From the NCBI GenBank assembly GCA_009691845.1, contig SIAJ01000022.1, positions 1 through 63,040 of the forward strand: 63,040 nt of DNA, in the 5' to 3' direction. This document shows, piece after piece, positions 8,614 through 17,707 of the stretch. Within the stretch, counting starts at the first letter, position 1. Each line of letters opens with the position of its first letter. The DNA is from Gemmataceae bacterium (GTDB lineage Bacteria > Planctomycetota > Planctomycetia > Gemmatales > Gemmataceae). A program made the position numbers and the translations under genes. The notes below the pieces were generated by a model. That model had not been told where the DNA came from. It saw only the letters and a list, made by a program, of their open reading frames with translations, and did not search any database.

Positions 8614-9135
8614 ATGCAAAAGCGAGCCGCGGCCGTTACGTTCAAAGGCGGACCCATGACCCTGGTCGGTCCGGAGATCAAAAAGGGGGATTCCGCCCCC
8701 GACTTCAAGTGTGCCAACACCGCTGCCAGCACGGTGTCCCTGGCCGATTCAGCAGGAAAGGCCCGCTTGATCAGCGTCGTTCCATCATTGGATACGCCCG
8801 TTTGCAGCGTGCAGACCAAGACGTTCGAAAAAGGCCTGGCCGACCTTGGCAGCAAGGTCGCTTGCTACACGGTCAGCCTGGATACGCCTTTCGCACAAAA
8901 GCGATTCTGCACCGATGCCGATGTCAAGACCATGCAGACCATGTCGGATCAGCACAACGGTTCGTTCGGCACCAGCTACGGCGTTCTGCTCGAAGGCTTG
9001 GCCGTTCCGCTGCTCACACGTGCGGTGTTCGTAGTCGATAAGAGCGGCAAAGTGGCCCATGCCGAGTACGTGCCTGAAGTGACCCATGAGCCGAACTACG
9101 ATGCAGCCCTGGCGGCACTCAAGGCAGTGGCCTGA
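8614..9135 (+). CDS. tpx: Thiol peroxidase (Tpx)
   Basis: A 173-residue atypical 2-Cys peroxiredoxin that reduces hydrogen peroxide and lipid peroxides with thioredoxin. The peroxidatic Cys lies in PSLDTPVCSVQTKTF, about residue 69. The resolving Cys is in KRFCTDADV, about residue 103, matching the Tpx subgroup. The family N-terminus (VTFKGGPMTLVG) is present. A strong GAGGAG ribosome site sits about 8 bases before the ATG. The protein is cytoplasmic or periplasmic; no signal peptide is evident. It stands alone between repeat-rich gaps and is probably monocistronic. Confidence 0.93.
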   Translation: MQKRAAAVTFKGGPMTLVGPEIKKGDSAPDFKCANTAASTVSLADSAGKARLISVVPSLDTPVCSVQTKTFEKGLADLGSKVACYTVSLDTPFAQKRFCTDADVKTMQTMSDQHNGSFGTSYGVLLEGLAVPLLTRAVFVVDKSGKVAHAEYVPEVTHEPNYDAALAALKAVA

Positions 9136-9143
9136 GCAAGTAC

Positions 9144-9198
9144 AAAGTAAAAAATGGAAAGTAGCAGGCCTGGCTCTCTACTTTTCATTTTTTACTTT
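9144..9198. repeat. AT-rich palindrome
   Basis: Twenty-one-base arms (9144-9164 and 9178-9198) pair with one mismatch around a 13-base loop. It lies just after tpx and upstream of the GH3 gene. It shares GAAAGTAGCAGGC and GGCTCTCTAC with sequence at and beside the palindrome at 36784, suggesting a common origin. Confidence 0.6.
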
Positions 9199-9228
9199 CC
9201 ACTTTCCATTTTTTGCTTGGCACTTCCC

Positions 9229-10803
9229 ATGTTTCTCGACCTCTTCGTCGGCAATCCACTCGTTCGACGCCTTGCGGATCGTGGTCTGGTGCGATTCGCT
9301 CGCAAACGGACGGCGAAGCTGGACGCGACCGATGTGCCCGCGGTGCAACTGGAAACTCTGCGGAATCTGCTTGGCCGAGCACGGGACACGAAGTTTGGCC
9401 GCGATCACGGCTTCGCGGGCATCACAACGGTCGAGCAATTTCAGAAGGCCGTGCCTGTTCGCACTTACGAGGATTTTTGGCAAGACTACTGGCAAGCGTC
9501 CTTCCCGAAACTTGAAGGAACCACCTGGCCCAACTTTGTTCCGTACTATGCCCTCTCGTCGGGGACAACGTCGGGCACGACCAAGTACATTCCCGTCACT
9601 CGTGAGATGCTCGCGTCCAATCGAAAAGCCGGCTTCACCACGATGGCCTTCTTTCGAAACGCAGTTCCCGACGCGAAAATATTCTCGGGTCAGTTTTTCT
9701 TCCTGGGCGGGAACACCGAACTGCGGACCGAGGCCGACGGCAGCCGATCGGGCGATCTGAGTGCGATTGCCAACATCGAAGTGACGAGCCTGACGAAACC
9801 TTACACGTTTCCGCCGCGACACCTCGCTGGAATTGCCGACTGGACCGTGAAAGTTCGCAAGCTCGCCGAAGCCTCGGCCAACTTGCGTATCACCGCGATC
9901 AGCGGTGTGCCCGCCTGGATTCAGCGACTGTTTGTGATCCTGAAGGAAGTGACGGGAAAATCCCGCGTTGCCGACATTTGGCCTTCACTGCGGCTCGTCA
10001 TTCACGGTGGAACCAAGTTCGATCCGTATCGCGAGGAGTTCAAACAGGAACTCGGGCCGAACGTGAGCTTTTGCGAAGTCTACCCCTCCTCCGAAGGGTT
10101 CATCGCCACGGAAGACCCGCGATACAATCTTCTTCGCGTCATTCCGGATCACGGCATCGTGTTCGAATTCGTGCCAATGAGCGAGTTCGAGGAGGGCAAG
10201 CTGAAGCGGGAGTTTCCCGTTCGGCACACGCTGGCAAATGTAGAAACGGGAGTCGAGTATGGAGTGGTCGTCACGACCTGTGCGGGGTTGTGGAGCTATC
10301 TCGTCGGCGACACGGTGACGTTTGAGCGTCGCGATCCACCCCTGCTGCGTTTTACCGGACGAACGAAATACTTTCTTTCGGCATTCGGCGAGCATCTTAT
10401 CGAGGACGAAGTCACGCGAGGCGTCGCGGAAGCCGCGGCCGCGACCGGCGCTCGTTCGGGCGAGTTCAACGTTGGCCCCGTATTTTCGAGTGACCCGAAG
10501 CGGCCTGGGCATCATCGGTACCTGATCGAATTTCACGTGCCCCCGAGCGATCCACGTCGCTTTATCGAGGTGCTTGATCGAGCCCTTTGCCGGTTGAACG
10601 AGGACTACGAGGCCCATCGCAAGGGAGACTTGAGCATGTTGGCCCCCGAAGTGTTGGCGGTGAAGGAGGGAGGCTTCGAACGCTGGATGATTGCGCACGG
10701 CAAACGACCGCCCCAGCATAAAGTCCCGAAGATGGACAACTCGGGCACGCAAAGCCAGGCGATCATGGACTGGCTTCGCGAGCACGGGGATCTGGTGTCC
10801 TGA
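9229..10803 (+). CDS. GH3-family acyl-adenylating protein
   Basis: A 524-residue member of the GH3 family, named for plant auxin-amido synthetases, within the adenylate-forming (ANL) superfamily. The start at 9229 (MFLDLFVGN) is chosen because the longer frame runs back into a repeat. Visible family features are the phosphate-binding loop YYALSSGTTSGTTKYIP near residue 105, YPSSEGFIA near 290 and FTGRTKYFLSAFGEHL near 375, with a smaller C-terminal domain. Plant members link amino acids to jasmonate, auxin or benzoates. Bacterial members are common in planctomycetes and Bacteroidetes, but their substrates are unknown. The 3' end overlaps rarD by 41 bases, tail to tail. Confidence 0.9.
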   Translation: MFLDLFVGNPLVRRLADRGLVRFARKRTAKLDATDVPAVQLETLRNLLGRARDTKFGRDHGFAGITTVEQFQKAVPVRTYEDFWQDYWQASFPKLEGTTWPNFVPYYALSSGTTSGTTKYIPVTREMLASNRKAGFTTMAFFRNAVPDAKIFSGQFFFLGGNTELRTEADGSRSGDLSAIANIEVTSLTKPYTFPPRHLAGIADWTVKVRKLAEASANLRITAISGVPAWIQRLFVILKEVTGKSRVADIWPSLRLVIHGGTKFDPYREEFKQELGPNVSFCEVYPSSEGFIATEDPRYNLLRVIPDHGIVFEFVPMSEFEEGKLKREFPVRHTLANVETGVEYGVVVTTCAGLWSYLVGDTVTFERRDPPLLRFTGRTKYFLSAFGEHLIEDEVTRGVAEAAAATGARSGEFNVGPVFSSDPKRPGHHRYLIEFHVPPSDPRRFIEVLDRALCRLNEDYEAHRKGDLSMLAPEVLAVKEGGFERWMIAHGKRPPQHKVPKMDNSGTQSQAIMDWLREHGDLVS

Positions 10804-11776
10804 TGTCGAGCAAGTGCGATTCCGTAAGTGGCACCCCGCCATCGAGAGGCTCCGGCACCGGTTCCAGCGATGGCGTGTCCAAGTGTTTTCTGACCGCGGC
10901 CCGCACCCCATCCACAACATAGATCGACAGCCCAAACCAGATCAGCCCGAAACTGATTTGATGATAGCCGACGAATTCCTCACCGAACCAGGTGACTCCC
11001 AGGATGAGTTGCAGTGTCGGTGCCATGTACTGCACGACGCCGATCGTCACGAGGGAAACCCGGCGTACGGCCTGAGCGAAGAAGATGAGTGGCGTCGTCG
11101 TCACGATGCCCGACAAGGCGATGAGTATATCCTGATCGCGATTGCCATGGGCGAAGGTCATGCCGCCGACTCTTTCCCAAATGACAAGAAATGCGATAGC
11201 GGTTGGAGCAAGCAAAACTGTTTCCACCGAGAGCCCAACCACGCCATCGACGGGAACGACCTTGCGGACGATGCCGTAGAAAGCAAAACTGACAGCCAGA
11301 GACAGACCGATCCAGGGAAGGCCTCCCTGACTGATCGCGAGATACAGCACGCCCGCGGCTGCGATGAGCAAGGCGATTGCCTGCGCTCGGCGTAGCCGTT
11401 CGCCGAAGAGCAGGATTCCCGCGACGACATTCACGAGCGGCAAGATGAAGTAGCCGAGGCTCGCTTGCGTGATTTGACCGCTCGTCGTCGCAAAAATGTA
11501 AATGTACCAGTTCGCGGCCACAAGGTAGGCACTCGCCAGAAGCATGAAGAAGGTGCGCTTCGAGCGAATTGCCTTTACGAAATCCGGCCAGCGTCGGAAT
11601 ACGGTCAACAAAATTCCCAGCAGCAATGCGGACCACAGGACGCGATGGGCGACGATCTCCTTCGGCTGGCACTCAAGCGATTTGAAGTAGAGCGGAACGA
11701 GGCCCCAGAGTCCATAGGCCCCGAAGGCGTACAGCATTCCGGTGCGAACATGGGAAGAACTCGGCTCGACCGGCAC
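10763..11776 (-). CDS. rarD: RarD-type EamA transporter
   Basis: A 337-residue inner-membrane protein with about ten hydrophobic helices, of the EamA/DMT superfamily. The start (GMLYAFGAYGLWGLVPLYF) and internal segments match the RarD subgroup, annotated as chloramphenicol-sensitive protein with an unknown natural substrate. A GTG start at 11776 is supported by GGAGG 6 bases upstream. The C-terminal tail of about 40 residues is hydrophilic and overlaps the GH3 gene on the opposite strand. Confidence 0.88.
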   Translation of the reverse strand: MPVEPSSSHVRTGMLYAFGAYGLWGLVPLYFKSLECQPKEIVAHRVLWSALLLGILLTVFRRWPDFVKAIRSKRTFFMLLASAYLVAANWYIYIFATTSGQITQASLGYFILPLVNVVAGILLFGERLRRAQAIALLIAAAGVLYLAISQGGLPWIGLSLAVSFAFYGIVRKVVPVDGVVGLSVETVLLAPTAIAFLVIWERVGGMTFAHGNRDQDILIALSGIVTTTPLIFFAQAVRRVSLVTIGVVQYMAPTLQLILGVTWFGEEFVGYHQISFGLIWFGLSIYVVDGVRAAVRKHLDTPSLEPVPEPLDGGVPLTESHLLDIRTPDPRAREASP

Positions 11777-11822
11777 GAAAAGCCTCCGCTCGAATGGGAA
11801 GACTTACTCTATGGCCGCTGAC

Positions 11823-11948
11823 CGAAAAGTAGTCTGTCACACTCAGAGTGCCGACCGTTCTGAGACAGACAGCGAATAGTAGTTCCAGACAGTTGTGGCG
11901 TTCGCGCTGTGTAAAGACAGTCGGCACACGAAGTGTGCCGACTACTAT
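11823..11948. repeat. Cluster of GGCACAC palindromes
   Basis: Between rarD and the CoA-transferase gene lies a perfect palindrome, with 11-base arms AGTCGGCACAC and complement at 11919-11929 and 11933-11943. A degraded second copy sits at about 11828-11875. It is the same family as at 8323 and 56336. The 5' region of rarD lies to the left, so the cluster may include its promoter. Confidence 0.6.
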
Positions 11949-11959
11949 TGGACGCACGT

Positions 11960-12961
11960 TTACTTCACGGAAGAGAGGAGAAACTCCTGGGAACGAAGTT
12001 CTCGCAACCGCGGCAGGCCACCACATTTTTCGAGGTACACGTCGAAATTCGGCACGCCAAAGATGTGTTCTTCGAGGAATTGCAGATGAGCCTCTGGGTC
12101 TTTTTCGACCGTCAGCCACTTTCGCAGATGCGTCTCGTCGGAAAAATACTCCCCCGGCATATTGCCCGGAAAACTCCCAAACGGAACTTCGCAGACCGCT
12201 TCGACACAGAAGAACGGAATCACCGTGAGATGTGGCTCGCGGATGATCTCTTCGTGCGGAATCAATCGTTCGCAAGTGATGATCAACCGCTTGGAGGCCC
12301 TGGCCAACTCGATATCTGCAACGGAGACACCGCGAAGCCGGCAGTTGCCAAAAATGTCCGCCTCGTGAACGTGAATGGCCGCTACGTCCGGGTACAACGC
12401 GGGCAGTGCGACCAGTTGCTGATCGGTGAATGGGCAGCGAATGACCTTCGCGGCACTCTCTTGCAGAGTGTCTGTGCCGAGCATGGTGCGTGCGGGCAAG
12501 AAAGGCACCCCCATCGCGGCAGCTTGCAGTCGCACGGCCAACGCGTAGTTCGTCCACTCGCAGATCTCAACCGTACCGGATTCCATAACACGGCGAGCGT
12601 GAGGCGACAAGCCTCGTGCTTCGAGGCCGACGACGTAGGCGATATCGACGCGAGCGAGCGTCTGACCGCGACCCGTCAGGTTCCCGGCACACAGCAGTTG
12701 AAAATCGTGAGTCGAAGTATGACCGGCAAACGAAAGGTTTTGTTTCTTCTGACGAAGAATCTCGTGAACAATTGCAGTGGGGATGCGATTAATGCCGAAG
12801 CCGCCAATGGCCAGGTAGTCGCCATCGCGAATGCAACGGGATACGGCCTCGGTCACAGACATCCGTTTATCGACCAGTGCGCGTGGCAGACGTGCGAATC
12901 CGGCTCGGGCACGATCCGCGTCAGGGTCGGCAAACAAGCGTCCAGTGGGAGAGTCGGACAT
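11960..12961 (-). CDS. CoA-transferase family I, alpha-type subunit
   Basis: A 333-residue protein resembling the alpha subunit of two-subunit family I CoA-transferases (glutaconate or 3-oxoacid types). Typical features are MSVTEAVSRCIRDGDYLAIG near residue 34 and GFGINRIP just after. The ATG at 12961 is used; a TTG at 12988 could extend it by nine residues. Family I enzymes normally need a beta subunit carrying the catalytic Glu, and no such gene adjoins. The substrate is therefore open, and it may pair with a subunit encoded elsewhere. Confidence 0.8.
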   Translation of the reverse strand: MSDSPTGRLFADPDADRARAGFARLPRALVDKRMSVTEAVSRCIRDGDYLAIGGFGINRIPTAIVHEILRQKKQNLSFAGHTSTHDFQLLCAGNLTGRGQTLARVDIAYVVGLEARGLSPHARRVMESGTVEICEWTNYALAVRLQAAAMGVPFLPARTMLGTDTLQESAAKVIRCPFTDQQLVALPALYPDVAAIHVHEADIFGNCRLRGVSVADIELARASKRLIITCERLIPHEEIIREPHLTVIPFFCVEAVCEVPFGSFPGNMPGEYFSDETHLRKWLTVEKDPEAHLQFLEEHIFGVPNFDVYLEKCGGLPRLRELRSQEFLLSSVK

Positions 12962-13026
12962 AATCGCACGTCCAAAGTGGGCAGTCAAAGGCGGACAAAC
13001 ATTCCGCCTTCGGCCGTTGGACTAAC

Positions 13027-13458
13027 CTATCGGGTTCGGTCGTATTCGCGAAGAATTTCGCGGAAACGCGGGTCTCTGCGAATTGCGTCCAGATCGCGAT
13101 CCTGCTTGATGAAATCGAAGTCGCGGTAGCCGAGTTGGACCGCCTCGCGGAGTTCCGCGATGGCCTCGTCCTTGTGGCGAGTGAGCGCGAGACTGCAAGC
13201 CAAGTTGTAGCGGGCAAGCGAATCCCCCGGCCGAAGCTGAGCAATCCGTCGATCGATCGATAACCCTTCCGGATGCCGGCGAACCTGAGCCAGATTCTTG
13301 GCATGTTCCTTGAGCACTTCGACGAAGTCCGGACTGTGTTCGAGAAGCGAGGAAAAGAACTCAAGTTCGAACTCGATCTGCGATTGATCGGCGATGCGAA
13401 CGAGAGTAGCGGACGCGGGCCCAGCGGCCGTTGGAGGTTGTGAACTGGGGCCGGCCAT
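13027..13458 (-). CDS. TPR-repeat protein
   Basis: A 143-residue protein with at least two tetratricopeptide-like units, around residues 45-110; SLARYNLACSLALTRHKDEA is the clearest. The C-terminus (LDAIRRDPRFREIL) matches the tail often seen in TPR proteins of this group. No signal or membrane segment is seen. It lies 114 bases downstream of the giant kinase gene on the same strand and may be co-transcribed with it, suggesting a protein-protein adaptor role. Confidence 0.75.
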   Translation of the reverse strand: MAGPSSQPPTAAGPASATLVRIADQSQIEFELEFFSSLLEHSPDFVEVLKEHAKNLAQVRRHPEGLSIDRRIAQLRPGDSLARYNLACSLALTRHKDEAIAELREAVQLGYRDFDFIKQDRDLDAIRRDPRFREILREYDRTR

Positions 13459-13571
13459 GCTGCTTCCCCGGATGCGATGGGCGATTGCGACCTACAACAG
13501 ATTATAAAACGTTGCAGTGGGGGATGCAAAGCCCGATTTGTTCTGAATTGTGCTTTGGCAGAAGGTAGCGA

Positions 13572-16500
13572 CTACTCGTCCGCGAACGGGGAAACGATGT
13601 CAATCGTCGAGCCGATCTCCGAAGAATTCTCCCTCAGCGGATCGAAACGGATCGTTCGAAAATCGATTGGGCGAACCGCGAGAAACTTGCGCGTTTGTCC
13701 GGATTCCGGTAGGCGATACTCGAAGGAAACGTTGGCGAACGGGTCGCCTTCCTCCAGGGTCATCGCGAGCCAGCGGTCTCCCTCGATCGGCTGGATGGGC
13801 ATGGCTTCTACATTCGTTGGCCGGATCTCCAACATGACCTTCTTCTTATCGTGACCGTAAACGTTGTTCTTGCCGCGATAGGTGAGCCATTTCTCGGCGT
13901 GCTCTCGGGTGTCGATCCGTTCGACACGAACCAGTGCTTCTGGCGTCGCACCAGCGGGAACGAACACACACTGAGTGGCCGTGATTTCGGTGCGCGCAAG
14001 CCCACTCGGGCCCATCTCCGATTTTTTGTCGGACGCGCGGAAGTACAGCAGACTTCCCCCGAGATAGGCAGTGACCCGTGAAAGCCGAATGACTCCGCTG
14101 CCTAAACTGGACGGATCGGCCATCGATGGCTCGATCTCGATCAAGGTGTCGTCCACCGCCGCAAGGACGTTTCTCACATCCATCTCAAAAGGCCTGCTTC
14201 CTTTGACCGAAAGAAGCTGTCCCTTCCCACGCAGGAATACATTTTCGATGGTCACCTTCGGAACCAGCGGGGCCCCGCCGCCACCCATCATCATCTCGCC
14301 TCGAGGATCGACCAATCGAATTGCAGCGAGTTCCTCGCCATCTTCCAGCGTGATCACGGCATTCTTCAATTCAAGCTGGCCGCCTCCCGGAAGAACGACA
14401 ATGGCTGGGGCCCGATCGGCGGGCAAGCGGAAGTGCAGGCCGTCGAGAACTAACTTTCCGCCGTAGAGCTTGAACAGGGCCGAGGCTGGTTTGAGCGCGA
14501 CGACGGCGGGAACCAAGACTGGTTTGTATCCTGCATCCGGTTTGATAGTGAGCTTCGTGTCAGCCCGAGTAAATTCGCACGGCTCGACTTCCAGCCTGCC
14601 GCTGTGGCGAATCAGCAGCGTATCGCCGCTGCGTACCGCAGCGAGGGCTTTCGTAAGAGTCGGAAACACGCCTGGAGGAAGATTGTCGGCCGTGTCGGAC
14701 AGGCTGGGGTCCCAAATCTTCACCGTCTGATCGCGTGTTTCAGATTCCAGTGAAGGCAACGGTAGAATCAGGAGCTTCTCTGGCCCAATAAATTTCGATC
14801 CCACGATCGCTTGCTTCGGATCGCTCTTGATTCGCAATTCGGCAAGTCGCACGTTTGGCGTGAATGCTCGACGGTAATCGGGAGGGGACGCTTTCAGCAG
14901 CCGGAATGGGTCGGGATCCTCCCACGGATGCTTGATGGCGCGATCCACATCGTGAACCGGCAGTTTCTGCTTGGCAGCCTCGGCGAAGGAATAGCTCTCT
15001 TCCTGCTCCGAGTACGCCGCCATGCGGTAATAGAAATTCGGTTTCGATTCTGATTCGGCATCGAATTTTGTCGAGGGCGCACGCCCTTTCCGTTGGCGTA
15101 GAACGACGGGAACCTCGTCCGACCCGAACCTTTCTGGACCTCCGAACAGACAATGGGACGCCACGATCGAACATGGCACCTGGTCGCCGAGTTCGATGAG
15201 AGCCCCGGTCGCGGGCAGAAGCGCGGAGCAGTGCGTGAAGGACAGTTCGGTATCCCCCGTGAGATCCGCGGACGAACGCAGCACGCGAACGCCCACGAAT
15301 TGAGGGGCAATCGCACATTCGATTAGCGAAACTTTGCCTGGTCCATCGATCCACGATCCCACGCATCCCGGTGCGAAGTAGCATTTGCCAATCGTTGCCG
15401 ATCCACCGCGAAGTACCAGCCCCAAACCCGCAGGCCCATCTCGAGAAGAGCGATAACCTGTGGAGAATGTGCATTCCTCAATGTTGACATTTTCGAACCC
15501 ACTTACGAGCAAGCCGGCATCCGCATCGTCGCCATCGGCATCGGGTAGCTGAAAGCGAATGCCCTTGACGCTTGCCGTGCCTTTACCGGCTCCAGGACCA
15601 CGGATCGTGAGCGTCTTGATCCGGGACTTCCCGTCGGGCGAATATCCGAGTCGCACGACCGGCTCAAACGCTCCCTCCAGACGGACATCTTCGCCCGCAA
15701 GGACTGCCTCGACGGGTTGCCCATCGTGGTCGCGGTAACGGGCCAAGTCGTACTCGCGGCCGGTGAGCCGAATATGTTGTGCTCCCTGACGGAGCAGCGC
15801 GAGCAACTCCTCAGTGTCGGCAGCGTCCCGTTGCGCGGCGGCTGCGGGGGCGGGTGCAATCGACCCCGGATCCACTGGATCCGGCAACAGGGCAATTGTC
15901 TTATCATCCAGGATCGGCAGTGGCGTATTCGGACGAAATGCGTTCGAGAAAATGACGATGGCCAAGGCTAGCACGGCAACTGCGGTGAGCACCCAGGCTG
16001 CGTTCATTCGCGGCGGCGGAGGTAGCGGATCTTCTAGCCTCATGCCGGGCGAAGAGAGAGGCCCGGTCGCGACTCCCAGTTTGCGGGCTACCGCTCTCAG
16101 ATGAACGGCCAGGTGCTCCGGATCCTGATATCGGCGATCGGGGTCCTTCGCCATCATGCGGCCGAGGATCGCGGCCAGGTCTTCCGGGATGGCCGGGTTG
16201 AACAGTCGTGGATCGGGAGCGAGCAGATTCCGCTGGGCATCGAGCTTCTTCGCTGCCGTGCCTTCTGGAACAGGCGTGCGTCCGGTCAATGCGTGATAAA
16301 ACGTGCAGCCCAGGCTATAGATGTCACTTCGAACATCGGCCAGACGCGGTTCGATGGCCTGTTCGGGAGAAATATAGTCGAATGTACCTAGAGTGACGCC
16401 CGGCTCCGTCAGCTGACCTGCATTTCTGGCATCCATCGATCGGGCCAAACCCATATCCACAATTTTGGCTCGTCCATCAGGCGTGACGATGATGTTACTC

Positions 16501-17138
16501 GGCTTGATATCACGATGAACGACACCCCGCTCGGCCGCATGCCCCAGACCTGCCGCGACCTCCAGCATCAGTGCGACAGCATCTGCGACCGGAATCGATC
16601 CACCATTCGCTTCCATCGTCTGCCGAAGATTATCCCCTTCGACAAACTCGAAGGCGATGAAGTGCAGCCCCTGGTCTTCCCCGAAATGGTAAACGCGGGC
16701 CACATTGTCGTGATCGAGTTTGGCGGCCGCCCGAGCTTCCTGCTTGAAGCGAACGATGTTCTCCGGATCCGCCGCCATGTCCGGAGGAAGGATTTTGAGA
16801 GCGACCACCCGGCCAAGATCGAGGTCGCGAGCTTTCAAGACGGCACCCATGCCACCCGCGCCAATAGACTCGATTAGCTCAAATTGCCCCAGTTTCCGAC
16901 CCGCAAGCGTTTCGCCAAGGTTTGCATCGAACGGGCCTCGCTTCGGGCGCATCGAGGAAATAACGGTTGGCGGATCGAACTCCTGGGGAGTGGGTATGGC
17001 AAGGAGCGTCGCACCTTGAAGATCGTGGGAAAGCTTGTGATTGGAAGTGGGAGTGGAGGCTCTATCCTCATCCGGGTTACGACCGGAAGGAGAATCGGCG
17101 GGGTCCGGCGTGAACGGTGCTGCCATGTTTTGGCCCAT
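13572..17138 (-). CDS. Giant Ser/Thr protein kinase with beta-helix ectodomain
   Basis: About 1188 residues from the ATG at 17138; ATG 17126 and GTG 17180 are alternatives. The kinase domain spans roughly residues 84-350. It has the glycine loop IGAGGMGAV, the lysine in VALKIL, the catalytic loop HRDIKPSNIIV and DMG in place of the usual DFG, with SPEQ in the activation segment. One transmembrane helix follows at about 380-401. The remaining 780 residues should be outside the cytoplasm. They show repeated short beta strands (for example LTIRGPGAGKGTASVKGIRF and IEECTFSTG) typical of right-handed beta-helix folds. The layout suggests an Hanks-type receptor kinase; ligand and targets are unknown. 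Confidence 0.9.
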   Translation of the reverse strand: MGQNMAAPFTPDPADSPSGRNPDEDRASTPTSNHKLSHDLQGATLLAIPTPQEFDPPTVISSMRPKRGPFDANLGETLAGRKLGQFELIESIGAGGMGAVLKARDLDLGRVVALKILPPDMAADPENIVRFKQEARAAAKLDHDNVARVYHFGEDQGLHFIAFEFVEGDNLRQTMEANGGSIPVADAVALMLEVAAGLGHAAERGVVHRDIKPSNIIVTPDGRAKIVDMGLARSMDARNAGQLTEPGVTLGTFDYISPEQAIEPRLADVRSDIYSLGCTFYHALTGRTPVPEGTAAKKLDAQRNLLAPDPRLFNPAIPEDLAAILGRMMAKDPDRRYQDPEHLAVHLRAVARKLGVATGPLSSPGMRLEDPLPPPPRMNAAWVLTAVAVLALAIVIFSNAFRPNTPLPILDDKTIALLPDPVDPGSIAPAPAAAAQRDAADTEELLALLRQGAQHIRLTGREYDLARYRDHDGQPVEAVLAGEDVRLEGAFEPVVRLGYSPDGKSRIKTLTIRGPGAGKGTASVKGIRFQLPDADGDDADAGLLVSGFENVNIEECTFSTGYRSSRDGPAGLGLVLRGGSATIGKCYFAPGCVGSWIDGPGKVSLIECAIAPQFVGVRVLRSSADLTGDTELSFTHCSALLPATGALIELGDQVPCSIVASHCLFGGPERFGSDEVPVVLRQRKGRAPSTKFDAESESKPNFYYRMAAYSEQEESYSFAEAAKQKLPVHDVDRAIKHPWEDPDPFRLLKASPPDYRRAFTPNVRLAELRIKSDPKQAIVGSKFIGPEKLLILPLPSLESETRDQTVKIWDPSLSDTADNLPPGVFPTLTKALAAVRSGDTLLIRHSGRLEVEPCEFTRADTKLTIKPDAGYKPVLVPAVVALKPASALFKLYGGKLVLDGLHFRLPADRAPAIVVLPGGGQLELKNAVITLEDGEELAAIRLVDPRGEMMMGGGGAPLVPKVTIENVFLRGKGQLLSVKGSRPFEMDVRNVLAAVDDTLIEIEPSMADPSSLGSGVIRLSRVTAYLGGSLLYFRASDKKSEMGPSGLARTEITATQCVFVPAGATPEALVRVERIDTREHAEKWLTYRGKNNVYGHDKKKVMLEIRPTNVEAMPIQPIEGDRWLAMTLEEGDPFANVSFEYRLPESGQTRKFLAVRPIDFRTIRFDPLRENSSEIGSTIDIVSPFADE

Positions 17139-17180
17139 CACCGCCCGCCCCGCCCGAGGTCGAACGACCCGAGGCGACAC

Positions 17181-17707
17181 GAGCTAACTTCACAACGACC
17201 GGTGCTGGGGAGATGTCCCCGGGATTGCACTAGTAGGACGGATTAGAGCGGGTCCATCCCTGCCCAAAAATACTGGTCCAATTGCACGTGGCAACCCACG
17301 TCAAGCGGAGCATGAAATATGAGTGAAGTGTACCACGTCTCAGGTAGGGAAGTCAACCGCTGGAAGGCGGATCGCGTTGAATAAGGTGTATGAGACACTT
17401 GGCCAGGATAGGCACCCAGTTTAGTGGTGGGCGAATTACTCCGAAACACGACACGCTGCCACTGATTTCATCCGTGGAACCCTCACATCGAACGCAGAAG
17501 CAATCCTTCGTGTCATCGCCTGCTACATCCACCACGACTCTCGCTGGGCCATCGCTAACCGCCTCAAGCCACTCAATCCGCCACCCCACCCCAAACACGC
17601 CGAAATATCCACAATGGCGTAGATCTGCCAACGAGAATCTGCTGAGGAGCCATCCGACAATGATCGCAATTGACGTTGCCCCATGGTTCCCGCTATCGAT
17701 CTGAGTT
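17181..17707. other. Gap between divergent genes
   Basis: About 530 bases between the divergent kinase and SGNH-like genes, expected to hold both promoters. One minus-strand frame ends at about 17353 and reads as protein-like for some 110 codons (Trp- and Cys-containing, ending with NWVPILAKCLIHLIQ). It has no ATG until inside the next gene, and no ribosome site. It may be a decayed or non-ATG small gene. Nothing else is recognised. Confidence 0.3.

Noticed and set aside
8262..9041. A 259-codon plus-strand frame over tpx
   Set aside because: It is the shadow of tpx in another frame and begins inside repeats.
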